The translations under genes and the position numbers were made by a program. Source: Allokutzneria sp. A3M-2-11 16 (GTDB lineage Bacteria > Actinomycetota > Actinomycetes > Mycobacteriales > Pseudonocardiaceae). Taken from it: a stretch of DNA of 64,000 bases. Below the pieces are notes generated by a model that had not been told where the DNA came from, did not search any database, and worked only from the letters and a program-made list of their open reading frames with translations. Shown piece by piece: positions 24,706 to 33,049 of the stretch. How positions within the stretch are numbered: the stretch's first letter is position 1; each line of letters opens with the position of its first letter. The stretch lies in the NCBI RefSeq assembly GCF_024213555.1, contig NZ_JANAVO010000002.1, positions 294,269 through 358,268 on the forward strand. Direction: 5' to 3'.

Positions 24706-25105
24706 GCTGGGCGAACCTGAGCTTGTTGCCGAAGGGGTCGCGCAGGCCGCAGTCGATGCCGTACGGGCGCTCCGCCGGGGTGTCGGTGAACTCCACGCCC
24801 CTGGCCAGCAGGGTCTCGTAGGTCTTGTGGCAGTCGTCGGTGCTGAGGAAGAGCGTGCCGCCCATGGCGCCCTTGGCGAGCAGTTCGCGGACCTGCTCGG
24901 CGGTGGCCTCGTCCAGCGACGGCGGGCCCGGCCGCTCCAGGAGGATCTCGCGGCTCTTGTCACCGGGGACGTTCACGGTGAGCCAGCGCATGAAACCGAG
25001 GTCCTGGTCGGTGTGCACCTCGAATTCGAGCTTGCCGACGTAGAAGTCCAGTGCCTGGTCCTGGTCGGCGACGTAGATCTGCGAGTGCGTGATGGCGTTG
25101 AACAT
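24695..25105 (-). CDS. VOC/glyoxalase-family protein
   Basis: Protein of 136 residues with two beta-alpha-beta-beta-beta units of the vicinal-oxygen-chelate fold: MFNAITHSQIYVADQDQALD, FYVGKLEFEV, then GGTLFLSTDDCHKTYETLLA and DPFGNKLRFAQ. Family members include glyoxalases, dioxygenases and antibiotic-binding proteins; the substrate is unknown. The ATG at 25105 fits the fold start; the frame is open 14 codons further. It begins 10 bp after the AraC gene and is probably co-transcribed with and controlled by it. Its 3' end runs to the edge of the IclR remnant. Confidence 0.85.
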   Translation of the reverse strand: MFNAITHSQIYVADQDQALDFYVGKLEFEVHTDQDLGFMRWLTVNVPGDKSREILLERPGPPSLDEATAEQVRELLAKGAMGGTLFLSTDDCHKTYETLLARGVEFTDTPAERPYGIDCGLRDPFGNKLRFAQLFS

Positions 25106-25115
25106 GGCGGCAACG

Positions 25116-25538
25116 CTAGTTCGGCTCAGCGCCGCGGGCTTCTCCAAAACTGCTCGGTCTCATCCAGGCCATCGCGAAGCAGTTCGGCACCACCGGGACC
25201 GGCCCCCGCGCGCGGTAGGCCGACGGGGACTCGCCGACGATGTCGCGGAAGGTCCTGCTGAACGTGCCGAGGCTGCCGAAGCCGACCTGGAAGCAGATCT
25301 CGGTGACGCTCAGCTCGGTGGAGCGCAGCAGGAACATCGACCGCTCAACCCGGCGTCGTTGCAGGTAGCGGTGGGGTGTCTCGCCGAAGGTGGCGCGGAA
25401 GGTGCGGATGAAGTGCGCCTCGGAGACGTGCGCGATCGCCGCCAGCGCCGGGATGTCCAGCGGTTCGGCGTAGGCGCGGTCCATGGCGTCCCTGGCGCGC
25501 AGCATCCTCCGGTTGGACTCCTCGACCGCGCGACTCAC
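25116..25538 (-). CDS. AraC-family transcriptional regulator
   Basis: Short regulator of 140 residues consisting of the AraC DNA-binding domain alone: first helix-turn-helix IPALAAIAHVSEAHFIRTFR, second VTEICFQVGFGSLGTFSRTF with the family terminus VGESPSAYRAR. No ligand domain is present. Small AraC genes paired with VOC genes usually control their neighbour. The GTG start overlaps the stop of the HAD gene (GTGA), and the VOC gene follows by 10 bp, giving a HAD-AraC-VOC operon. Confidence 0.88.
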   Translation of the reverse strand: MSRAVEESNRRMLRARDAMDRAYAEPLDIPALAAIAHVSEAHFIRTFRATFGETPHRYLQRRRVERSMFLLRSTELSVTEICFQVGFGSLGTFSRTFRDIVGESPSAYRARGPVPVVPNCFAMAWMRPSSFGEARGAEPN

Positions 25539-26155
25539 CGCGTAAGCACACCACGCAGCAGGTCAGCGAGGTCACCGAGGTGCTCGATCGGCACGTCGCT
25601 GGGCACCCCGCGAAGCCCGGCGACGCGCATCCCGGCCGCGCGCCCGGACTCCACCCCGGCGACGGCGTCCTCCACGGCGAGGCAGTGCCCGGGGGCCACG
25701 CCGAGCAGCCGCGCGGCGCGCAGGAAACCCTCCGGGTGCGGCTTGCCGTGCGCGACGTCCTCGCGGGTGACCACCAGGGGCGCGCTGATCCCCGCGGCGG
25801 CGAGCCTGATCCCGGCGAGCTTGCGGTCCGCGCTCGTGACCACCGCCCAGGGCAGGCCCAGCTCGGCGACGGCGGCCAGCACCTCGGGCGTTCCGCGCGC
25901 GGGCAGGACACCGGTGAGGTCGGCGTACTCCAGCTCCAGCTGACCGCGCGCGTCGGTGACGATCCGCTCCTCTGTCCACTGTGGACGGAAGTGGCGGATG
26001 ACCTCGGCAGCGGGCAGGCCGGGGCAGATCCGCAGCAGTTCGGCGTAGTCCACGTCGTTGCGGTCGGCCCACACCTTCCAGGAGCGCGCGACCGCGCCCT
26101 CGGAGTCCACCAGCGTGCCGTCCATGTCGAACAGCACCGCGCGCACGTCCTCCAC
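25535..26155 (-). CDS. HAD-superfamily phosphatase, beta-phosphoglucomutase-like
   Basis: Protein of 206 residues with all HAD motifs: FDMDGTLVDSEG (nucleophile Asp), VVTSADRK (motif II), HGKPHPEGF (Lys) and VEDAVAGVESGRAAGM (acidic motif IV). The cap is the small helical type of beta-phosphoglucomutase and sugar-phosphate phosphatases; substrate unknown. GTG 26155 is chosen because GGGAGG precedes it by seven bases; an in-frame ATG five codons upstream overlaps that site. It is divergent from the ROK regulator across a dyad that could control both. Confidence 0.88.
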   Translation of the reverse strand: MEDVRAVLFDMDGTLVDSEGAVARSWKVWADRNDVDYAELLRICPGLPAAEVIRHFRPQWTEERIVTDARGQLELEYADLTGVLPARGTPEVLAAVAELGLPWAVVTSADRKLAGIRLAAAGISAPLVVTREDVAHGKPHPEGFLRAARLLGVAPGHCLAVEDAVAGVESGRAAGMRVAGLRGVPSDVPIEHLGDLADLLRGVLTR

Positions 26156-26168
26156 GTGACAACCTCCC

Positions 26169-26193
26169 ATTTTGTTCGTACGGCGAGCATAAT
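26169..26193. promoter_or_regulatory. Imperfect inverted repeat, candidate ROK operator
   Basis: ATTTTGTTCG (26169-26178) and CGAGCATAAT (26184-26193) pair at 8 of 10 positions around a 5-bp centre, in the short gap between the divergent HAD and ROK genes. CATAAT could also serve as a -10. Confidence 0.45.
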
Positions 26194-26200
26194 GGTCGGC

Positions 26201-27397
26201 ATGGGCTGCGACAATCCCCGCGTGCACACTTCGGCCCGGCCGGGGCGGGCGACGGCCCAGCGGATGGAAGGCCGGCTGCACGTGCTGCGCGAGCTGCACG
26301 ACGGGCGGATCTCCACCAGGGCGGAGCTGACCACCCGCCTCGGCCTGTCCCGCGCGTCGGCGCTGGAGATCACCGCCCGGCTGCGCGAGGCCGCGCTCGT
26401 GCACGAGGAGGCCGCCCCGCCGGACGGCAGGCGCGGGCGCCCCACGACCCGGCTGCTCCCCCACCCCGAGGGCCCGCTGGTCTGCGCGGTGGACATCGCG
26501 CACGAGACGTGGACGGTCGCCGTGGTCGAACTGGGCGGCGCGGTCCTGGCCAGGACGACCGGGCAGATCACCAACCGCGACGCGGACTCCGTGCTCGGCG
26601 TGGTGCGGGGCGCGGTAGCCGGGCAGCTCGACGCGTGGGGGGCGCGGGTGCGGGCGGTGCCGGTGTCGGTGCCCGGCACGGTCCGCGGGACCAGAGTCGC
26701 GCAGGCCAGCAACCTGCGGTGGCGCGACGTCGACCTCAGCGTGCTCGCCGATCTGCCCGTGCTCGGCGGCAACGACGCCACCCTCTCCGGCCTCGCCGAG
26801 TCCCGCCGGGGTGCCGCGGTGGACGCCGACGTCGCGCTGCACCTCAAGATCGACGTGGGGGTCGGCGGCATCCTCGTGGTCAACGGCACCCCGATGACCG
26901 GCGCGACCGGCGGTGGCGGGGAGTTCGGCCACCTGCCCTTCGGCGATCCGCGGCGGAGGTGCCTGTGCGGCGCCTACGGCTGCTGGGACACCGAGGTCGA
27001 CGGCCGGGCCCTCGCGCGGCTGGCCTGGCGGGAGGACGCCGCCGAACCGCGTGCCGCCGCCGAACGCGTGCTCGGCGCGGCCCGGGACGGCGATGCGGCC
27101 GCGGCGCGTGCGGTGGACGAGGTGGCGCGCGCGTTCGGGCGCGGGATCGGTGGACTGGTGAACGCGCTCGACCCACGGCTGGTCACGGTTTCCGGAGTGG
27201 CAACCGATCTGCTGGCGGCCGCTCCGGAGGCGTTCGGCACCGCTTACCGCGCGGGGCTGATCGCCCACCAGCGCACCACGGTCCCGCCCGTGCGCGCCTC
27301 CGCCCTCGGCGCGGACGGCAGCCTCATCGGCGCCGCCGAGACCGGCTTCGACCACGTGCTGACCGAGTCCGGCATCACCGCCTGGCGCGCCCGTTAA
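26201..27397 (+). CDS. ROK-family transcriptional regulator
   Basis: Protein of 398 residues. The N-terminal winged helix (ISTRAELTTRLGLSRASALEI) is joined to a ROK sugar-kinase-like domain with LKIDVGVGGILVVNG and the zinc motif CLCGAYGCWDTE, preceded by GEFGHLPFG. ROK regulators are repressors relieved by sugars. No sugar transporter is adjacent; the divergent HAD phosphatase is the likely target. ATG 26201 is used; ATG 26192 lies inside the candidate operator and GTG 26222 is also possible. Confidence 0.88.
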   Translation: MGCDNPRVHTSARPGRATAQRMEGRLHVLRELHDGRISTRAELTTRLGLSRASALEITARLREAALVHEEAAPPDGRRGRPTTRLLPHPEGPLVCAVDIAHETWTVAVVELGGAVLARTTGQITNRDADSVLGVVRGAVAGQLDAWGARVRAVPVSVPGTVRGTRVAQASNLRWRDVDLSVLADLPVLGGNDATLSGLAESRRGAAVDADVALHLKIDVGVGGILVVNGTPMTGATGGGGEFGHLPFGDPRRRCLCGAYGCWDTEVDGRALARLAWREDAAEPRAAAERVLGAARDGDAAAARAVDEVARAFGRGIGGLVNALDPRLVTVSGVATDLLAAAPEAFGTAYRAGLIAHQRTTVPPVRASALGADGSLIGAAETGFDHVLTESGITAWRAR

Positions 27398-27436
27398 TGC
27401 GGCACGGACCTCGCTGGAGTCGGGCACACTGCGCCG

Positions 27437-28126
27437 ATGGGCTGGTTCTGTCTCGACCTGACGTGGGATCACGTAGATCCCCACCGGCATCAGTTCGACA
27501 GCTCCTCCGCGCTCGCGGTGATCTCTCAGCTCGAACCCGCCGGGTACCAGCCCCCTCGCCCCACGGGCAGTCCCGCCGACTGGGCGGACCTCGACTGGGG
27601 TGAGGATCGCGACCGCTGGTGCTCCGCGATGCACGAGGCCATCCGGACGCGGTTCGGGATCTGGGCCATCGGCTGGAGCTGGGGCGAGATCGACGGCGGA
27701 CCAGTAGCTGCTTGGAGCGGCTTGAGCCGCTCCGTGACCACCACTGCCGAGACGCTGCCCCGGATCGCCGAGGCCCTGTGCGAGTGGCGGGCGTGGCTGG
27801 AGCACTTGGCCGAGCTCTTCGACAGCTTCGCCTTGGACGAGCTGCCCGAGGAGGAGCGCGAGGGCACCTGGGCGCGCGCCTTCGTCCACCTGATCAACCT
27901 CGTCTCGGATCGCGTGCCCGACGACTACTCCTCGGACCCGCACGCGCACTGCGAGCAGGTGCTCAGGTGGTTCCTGACCCGCTGGGGCGTGCCACCGGAG
28001 CGCGCGTGGACCCTCGTCACCGACGCGGTCGACATGTGGTGGGCGAAGCGGGGCACGTCGTTCCGCGAACTCGTTCAGGACATCGCCGAGAACCTGGCCA
28101 TCGCGGTCGAGATCGACCGGATGTGA
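27437..28126 (+). CDS. Hypothetical protein, Trp-rich
   Basis: Protein of 229 residues, rich in Trp and acidic residues, with no signal peptide or membrane segment. It begins MGWFCLDLTWDHVDPHRHQF; the middle holds WAIGWSWGEIDGGPVAAW and helices typical of an all-alpha C-terminus (CEWRAWLEHLAELFDSF, VLRWFLTRWGVPPERAWTL). No family was recognised. Codon use is normal, so it should be a real gene. Single gene, same strand as ROK with a 39-bp gap, and facing the convergent MBL gene. Confidence 0.75.
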   Translation: MGWFCLDLTWDHVDPHRHQFDSSSALAVISQLEPAGYQPPRPTGSPADWADLDWGEDRDRWCSAMHEAIRTRFGIWAIGWSWGEIDGGPVAAWSGLSRSVTTTAETLPRIAEALCEWRAWLEHLAELFDSFALDELPEEEREGTWARAFVHLINLVSDRVPDDYSSDPHAHCEQVLRWFLTRWGVPPERAWTLVTDAVDMWWAKRGTSFRELVQDIAENLAIAVEIDRM

Positions 28127-28319
28127 CCGCCCCGCCTGGCGTGCCCGCTAACCGGCGTCACGCGCGGCGGCGAGCACCACCGGGTCGGCGCACCCCGTGG
28201 CGTAACCGGCGATCCGGCGCCGAAGGTCTCGAAGAACCACGGCGCGCACGAGCCCGTGCCGCGAGCGCGTGAACGTGCGCCGCCCTTGCCCGGCCGTTGG
28301 GCACGCGCCCATTATCGAG

Positions 28320-29060
28320 TTACAGCTCGATCATCAGGCCGCCGGTGGCCACCCGGACCTCCCCCGAAAAGCCGCCACGGGCCACCGCGACCGCCTCCCC
28401 GGGCTCCACTCCGGGCCACAGGTGCGTCAGCAGCAACCGCCGCGCCCCGCCCAGGGCCGCGTAGGAGGCGGCCTGCCGAGCGCTCGACAGGTACTGCGCC
28501 GACTCGGGCGGCACCCGGTCCGGGTAGCTGGCCTCGGCGAGGAAGGCGTCCGCTCCCCCGGCCAGGTCGACGAGCGCGTCCGTCGGGCCGGTGTCGCCGG
28601 TGTAGGCGAGGGTCCGCCCGCCCGCCGTCAGGCGCAGGCCCGCGTTGGGCACCCAGTGCGGCAGCAGCGTGCTGTCCACTTGGAACGGTCCGATGTCGAA
28701 GCTGTCGCCCGCTTCGAAGTCCTTGGAAGTAAAGGACTTTGCCATTCGCGGCCCGGCGTCCAGGGCGAGCACGTGGTCCACCGAGCCGGGCAGCGCGTAC
28801 AGCGGCAGCGGCGCGACGGGCGAGTCGGCGAAGATCCTGGCGCGCAGCAACGGGTTCAGGTCCGCGCAGTGGTCCGGGTGGCCGTGGCTGACCAGGACCG
28901 CGTCCACCTGGGACGCCTCCACCAGCTCCAGCAGGCGCGGCAGGACGGCGTAACCGGGGTCGACCAGCAGGCGGAAACCCTCGTGCTCCAAGAGATACCC
29001 GCTGCACGCCTGACCGGCGGCGGGCCAAGCGCCGCATCCTCCGAGCACCGTCAGTCGCAC
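28320..29060 (-). CDS. MBL-fold metallo-hydrolase
   Basis: Protein of 246 residues with the metallo-beta-lactamase fold: MRLTVLGGCGAWPAAGQACSGYLLE, metal motif SHGHPDHCADL (HxHxDH), YTGDTGPTD (Asp ligand) and LLTHLWPGVEP (final His). The opening is like RNase Z and the YhfI group of MBL phosphodiesterases; the substrate is unknown. It runs towards the hypothetical gene and away from the AfsR-like regulator, with which it shares an intergenic promoter region of about 165 bp. Confidence 0.9.
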   Translation of the reverse strand: MRLTVLGGCGAWPAAGQACSGYLLEHEGFRLLVDPGYAVLPRLLELVEASQVDAVLVSHGHPDHCADLNPLLRARIFADSPVAPLPLYALPGSVDHVLALDAGPRMAKSFTSKDFEAGDSFDIGPFQVDSTLLPHWVPNAGLRLTAGGRTLAYTGDTGPTDALVDLAGGADAFLAEASYPDRVPPESAQYLSSARQAASYAALGGARRLLLTHLWPGVEPGEAVAVARGGFSGEVRVATGGLMIEL

Positions 29061-29225
29061 GAGGTCAGCCTAGGTTCCCGAGGTCCCGCGTGGGTTGCGA
29101 GTGGACAACGGCACACCATTCGCCCACAACGGAAAGGTCGCGTGTCTTTGCCTGAAGCCCTGGGCGAAAGGGCCCCGGTTTCCCTAGCGTCCCCCGGACA
29201 GCACCGGCGCATGGGTGGGACGTAC

Positions 29226-32200
29226 GTGACGGATCAGCTCCGATTCGGCGTGCTCGGGCCGCTGACCGTCTGGGCACGCGGCCGGCCGCACACCCCCGGG
29301 GGCGCCGGACAGGCGAACCTGCTGGGGGCGTTGCTGCTCGCCAACGGCACGCCGGTGAGCGGGAGCAGGCTGGCCGAGTGGCTGTGGGACGGCGACCCGC
29401 CGGAGCAGGAACGCAAGACCCTCCAGGTCGCGGTCTCCCGCCTGCGCGGCTGGCTGCGCGGGATCGGCGCCGACGTCGCGGTCGACCTGGCCGAGGGCGG
29501 TTACGTGCTCCGCCTGCCGCCGAGGGGCAGCGATATCGCCGAGTTCTCCGCGCTGGTGGAGGCCAATCCGCCCGGGGAGTCCTACCTCGACCAGCTCGAC
29601 CGCCTCGAACGCGCGTTGCGGCTCTGGCGGGGGCCGCTGCTGGCCGGGCTGACCGCGCCGATGCACGCGGCCCCGGCGGCCCTCGCGGTGGAGCGGGCGC
29701 GGGTGGAGGCGGCGACGACGCTGGCCAGGATCGCCATCCGGTGCGGGGAGCCCAAGCGCGCGGTGCCGCTGCTGGAGACCCTGGCCGACGAGCGGGTCTA
29801 CGACGAGCACGTGCACGCGTGCCTGGCGCTGACCTACTCCGCGGACGACGACCAGGTCAGCGCGCTGCGCACGATCGACCGAGCGCGGACCAGGCTCGTC
29901 GAGGACCTCGGGGTCTCGCCCGGCCAGGCGTTGCGGGACGCGCACGCGCAGATCCTCAGCTCGCAGCAGGGGCCGATGCGCGAGCGGCAGCGCTGGTGGG
30001 GGCCGCGCCCGCGCTCCGGCCAGCTCATCGGGCGCGCGACGGAACAGGAGGCGCTCGCGCTGGAGCTGGAGGAGCACCGGCTCGTCACCGTGACCGGGCC
30101 CGGTGGCTGCGGCAAGACGAGCCTGGCGATGAACGTGGCCGAGCACGCCGACTGGCCGGACGGGACGGCGATCGCCGAACTGGCGCCGTTGCAGGACGGC
30201 AACGCGATCATCCTGGCCCTGGGTTCGCTGCTCGGCGTGACCGGCGACGGTGTGCACGGGGTCTTCGCCGGGCTGGTGTCGTGGGTCGGCGACCGCAGGC
30301 TGTTGCTGCTGCTGGACAACTGCGAGCACCTGGCCGAACCGTCCGCCGCGCTGGTGGAGCGGCTGCTGGCGTGGTGCCCGCGGCTGACCGTGCTCGCCAC
30401 CGCGCGCCAGCCGCTCGGCCTGCCCGCCGAGCGCGTGTTCGCGCTCGGCCCGCTCGCCGCGCCCGCCTCCGGCCGCTTCGACGCGGACAACCCGGCGATC
30501 GTGCTCTTCCGCGCCAGGGCCGGGACCGCGCTGCCGTCCGGTCCCGAGGCCGAGGCCGACGTGGCCACCGTCTGCCACCACCTCGACGGCCTCCCTCTCG
30601 CGCTGGAGCTGGCCGCGGCGCGGGTGCCGTCGCTGGGCCTGCGGCAGTTGCGGGAACGGCTCGAAGGCGGTCTCGACCTGCTGACCAGGGCGGCGGGCGA
30701 GCCGCGGCACCGGACCATGGAGCACGCGGTCGGCTGGTCGTTCCGGTTGCTCACCGAGCAGAAGCAGCGGCTGCTGGCGAGGTTGTCGGTCTTCCGCGGC
30801 GAGTTCGGGCTCATCGACGTGGAATCGGTGTGCGGCGGCGCTCCGCTGGACGGGTTGGACTTCGCGGCGCGGTTGGCCGATCTCGTGGAGCGGTCGCTGG
30901 TGCAGGCGTTGCCGGGGCAGCGCTACCGGCTGCTGACCGTGGTCCGCGAGTTCGCCGAGGCGCGACTGGCCGAGTACGACGAGACGGTCCTCGTCCGGGA
31001 CCGGCACGCGCAGCGGTGGACGCTGCGGGCGCGGGAGCTGGACGCACTGCCCTCCTACCGGGACCGGCTGGCGGGCGTCCGGGCGATGGGGCGCGAGGTC
31101 GCCGATCTCGACTCCGCCCTGGCGCACCTGCAGAAGCGCGGCCGCAACGCCCAGTCCAACGAGCTGGTGGCGAAGCTGTTCGAGTTCTGGCACGTGCACG
31201 GCTCCTACATCGCCAACGGGCAGGCGCAGCTGGACCGGGCGCTGCGCACGGTCTGGGACAGCGATCCCGAGGTGCGGACGCTGCTGCGGTTCCAGGAGGC
31301 GCAGCTGGCCCGGCTGCGGGAGGACTACGTCTCGGCGGTGTCGATCATGGCGTCGGCGCGGCGGGAGCTGGCCGCGCACCGGCCGCGCGAGCACCGGGTC
31401 GCGTTGATCTTCGAGATGAGCTGCCTGCGGTTCCTGCTCGATCCCGCGGCCGTGCACGGGACGCCGCGCATGCTGGAGCAGATCGCGTCGCTGGACAGCG
31501 GTTCCGGCGACGACGTGGCGACGTCGCTGACCGCGGGCGGCGGCGTGTACGCGACGTGGGGCCGCTACCCGGAGGCGGCCGAGCTGTGCAGGCGGTACGA
31601 GGTGCACCGGGTGCAGCGCGGCCTGCGGATCTCCACCGCGCAGCTGGCGTTGCGGACCGAGGTTTCCTTGGGGCACAAGGACATCCAGACTGCCGAGGGT
31701 TGGTGCGAGCAGCTGGCCGAACGGCTCGGGCCGACCGGCGGGCCATTGGAGCAGGAGCCCGCGCGCCGGGCGATCGGCACCACGCTGCTGGCCAAGGACC
31801 CCGCGGGCGCGGTGGAGTTCCTCGACGACAGCGTGCGCCAGCTGCGCCGGTTGTTCCCGAGGTCGCTGTCCAGGGTGGTGCGCCTGCAATCGTTGTCCGC
31901 CGAGGCCCTGCGGCGCACCGGGCAGCCGCTGCGGGCGCGCGAGGTGCTCTCGGACGCGCTGGCGTCGGCGATCGGGCGCTCGCACTTCCGCTTCGGCATG
32001 GCAGCGGCGCTGGAGGCGGCCCTGGTGGCGGCGGAGCTGGCCGATCCGGCGGCGAAGACCCTGGCCGCGGCGTGGGACGGGGTGCGCACGCGGCTCGGAC
32101 TGCCCGCGCCGATCGGGGTGGCCGACGTGGTCCGCGACGTGCTCGGCATCGACCCGGCGCCCTCGACGCCGCAGTTCCTGCCGTGGCCGGAGCCCGAGCT

Positions 32201-32252
32201 ACGGGAGGTCGTCCACCAGGCGTACCTCTGGACCGTCGGGCTCGGGCCGTAG
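29226..32252 (+). CDS. AfsR/SARP-like BTAD regulator with NB-ARC ATPase
   Basis: Large regulator of about 1008 residues. An OmpR-like DNA-binding domain (RFGVLGPLTVW, TLQVAVSRLRGWL, GGYVLRLP) is followed by a BTAD domain (to about 245), an NB-ARC ATPase (Walker A GPGGCGKTS, Walker B LLLLLDNCEHL, ATARQPLGLPAE) and a long helical TPR-like C-terminus. Such regulators activate secondary-metabolite or developmental genes in an ATP-dependent way. No biosynthetic cluster adjoins it. GTG 29226 is favoured (GGTGGGA five bases before); ATG 29211 is the alternative. Confidence 0.88.
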   Translation: MTDQLRFGVLGPLTVWARGRPHTPGGAGQANLLGALLLANGTPVSGSRLAEWLWDGDPPEQERKTLQVAVSRLRGWLRGIGADVAVDLAEGGYVLRLPPRGSDIAEFSALVEANPPGESYLDQLDRLERALRLWRGPLLAGLTAPMHAAPAALAVERARVEAATTLARIAIRCGEPKRAVPLLETLADERVYDEHVHACLALTYSADDDQVSALRTIDRARTRLVEDLGVSPGQALRDAHAQILSSQQGPMRERQRWWGPRPRSGQLIGRATEQEALALELEEHRLVTVTGPGGCGKTSLAMNVAEHADWPDGTAIAELAPLQDGNAIILALGSLLGVTGDGVHGVFAGLVSWVGDRRLLLLLDNCEHLAEPSAALVERLLAWCPRLTVLATARQPLGLPAERVFALGPLAAPASGRFDADNPAIVLFRARAGTALPSGPEAEADVATVCHHLDGLPLALELAAARVPSLGLRQLRERLEGGLDLLTRAAGEPRHRTMEHAVGWSFRLLTEQKQRLLARLSVFRGEFGLIDVESVCGGAPLDGLDFAARLADLVERSLVQALPGQRYRLLTVVREFAEARLAEYDETVLVRDRHAQRWTLRARELDALPSYRDRLAGVRAMGREVADLDSALAHLQKRGRNAQSNELVAKLFEFWHVHGSYIANGQAQLDRALRTVWDSDPEVRTLLRFQEAQLARLREDYVSAVSIMASARRELAAHRPREHRVALIFEMSCLRFLLDPAAVHGTPRMLEQIASLDSGSGDDVATSLTAGGGVYATWGRYPEAAELCRRYEVHRVQRGLRISTAQLALRTEVSLGHKDIQTAEGWCEQLAERLGPTGGPLEQEPARRAIGTTLLAKDPAGAVEFLDDSVRQLRRLFPRSLSRVVRLQSLSAEALRRTGQPLRAREVLSDALASAIGRSHFRFGMAAALEAALVAAELADPAAKTLAAAWDGVRTRLGLPAPIGVADVVRDVLGIDPAPSTPQFLPWPEPELREVVHQAYLWTVGLGP

Positions 32253-32321
32253 TTCGCGGGGAACGGGCACGCCGGTGACGTAGCAGGACGCGGAGCCGAA
32301 GTCGCTGCGAGAATCGCTCAT
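32199..32321 (-). CDS. Possible small protein, 40 residues
   Basis: ATG 32321 opens a 40-codon frame (MSDSRSDFGSASCYVTGVPV...). The first 23 codons lie outside any other gene and about 20 end in G or C, as real genes here do. The rest runs antisense through the end of the AfsR-like gene. GGGGG directly abuts the ATG, a poor ribosome-site spacing. It could be a small regulatory or secreted peptide, or chance. Confidence 0.3.
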   Translation of the reverse strand: MSDSRSDFGSASCYVTGVPVPRELRPEPDGPEVRLVDDLP

Positions 32322-32372
32322 CCCCCGAGGATCACCGCGACCACCTACAAATCACTTACCCAGCAGTGGTTC

Positions 32373-32493
32373 GCCGGTCTTCAAGTACAGCGGACCCCCT
32401 CCCCCACGGTCTCTAACCACAGCGAACCCCGGCGTGGGTTGGGGGCGGTTTGAGACGTTGTGGAGGGGGGTGCGGGGTACTTGAAGACGCCCC
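32373..32493. repeat. 121-bp imperfect hairpin element ending in GTCTTCAAGTAC
   Basis: Terminal arms GTCTTCAAGTAC and its exact reverse complement flank C-rich and G-rich inner arms that also pair (CCCCTCCCCCACGGTCTC with GAGACGTTGTGGAGGGGGG). Same family as 7335-7648 and the single end at 57199. It occupies most of the gene-free interval 32253-32581; no transposase is encoded. Confidence 0.75.
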
Positions 32494-32495
32494 AA

Positions 32496-32575
32496 CCACG
32501 CTGGGCAGCGAGACCTGCGGGTTGGTGACGGACGACGGCGCGGCGTTCGTGCCGCACCGCGTCCGCGAGGGCTGA
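32496..32575 (+). pseudogene. Possible 3' gene fragment abutting the repeat
   Basis: Directly after the hairpin element, 26 codons read TLGSETCGLVTDDGAAFVPH and RVREG to a TGA, with G or C at essentially every third position. No start codon exists because the frame runs into the repeat. It may be the C-terminal end of a gene cut by the element; the family is not recognised. Confidence 0.35.
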
Positions 32576-32581
32576 GCCGCC

Positions 32582-32983
32582 TCAGCCGCGCTCACCGTCG
32601 AGGTACTTCCACTGCCCGTAACTGTTGAACGTGCGGAGGACGACCGCGCGGAACTCGAACGACACGCCCTCGGCGTACTCCGTCTTCCACGTGCGGGTCG
32701 AGTTGTCGCCCTTGGTGTTCGTCACGGTCTCGGTCCCGCTCGGGTTTCCCGGGTTCCAGCTGTAGTGCAGGCGGTACTGCACGGCCGTGGTGTGGTCGTC
32801 GTTCTTGGTGTCGCGGATCTTGCAGGTGATCTTGCTCTGCTCCCAGCCCTTGCCGGTGAGCGTGCAGGTCACGTCACCACCGACGGCGTCGGAGGTCTTG
32901 GTGGCGGCCAGCGCGCTGGGAGCGGCGAACAGGACCGCGCTCAGGGTGGCTGTTGCGATGACGGCGATTCGGCCTGCGCGCAT
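32582..32983 (-). CDS. Small secreted protein
   Basis: Protein of 133 residues with a clear Sec signal peptide (MRAGRIAVIATATLSAVLFA, cleavage after ALA) and a mature domain of about 100 residues rich in Thr, Asn and aromatic residues. Two cysteines (VTCTLTGKGW and ITCKIRD) could form a disulfide, and the strand pattern suggests a beta-sandwich. No family recognised. ATG 32983 follows AAGGAG; the frame is open further upstream without a ribosome site. Confidence 0.8.
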   Translation of the reverse strand: MRAGRIAVIATATLSAVLFAAPSALAATKTSDAVGGDVTCTLTGKGWEQSKITCKIRDTKNDDHTTAVQYRLHYSWNPGNPSGTETVTNTKGDNSTRTWKTEYAEGVSFEFRAVVLRTFNSYGQWKYLDGERG

Positions 32984-33049
32984 CGGGTGTGGCTCCTTCA
33001 GTGTGCGGAAACCCTTGGCGCGCACAGGAGAACATGAAAGACGCCTCGA

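Noticed and set aside
28140-28250. Short minus-strand reading ending in ADPVVLAAARDAG, with GC-rich third positions
   Set aside because: Only about 30 codons, no ribosome site and no recognisable family; too weak to call a gene remnant.
29184-31985. Very long minus-strand open frame (933 codons) opposite the AfsR-like regulator
   Set aside because: Its composition (Arg, Gln, Pro, His rich, no motifs) is that of an antisense shadow in GC-rich DNA; the plus strand carries clear NB-ARC and BTAD domains.
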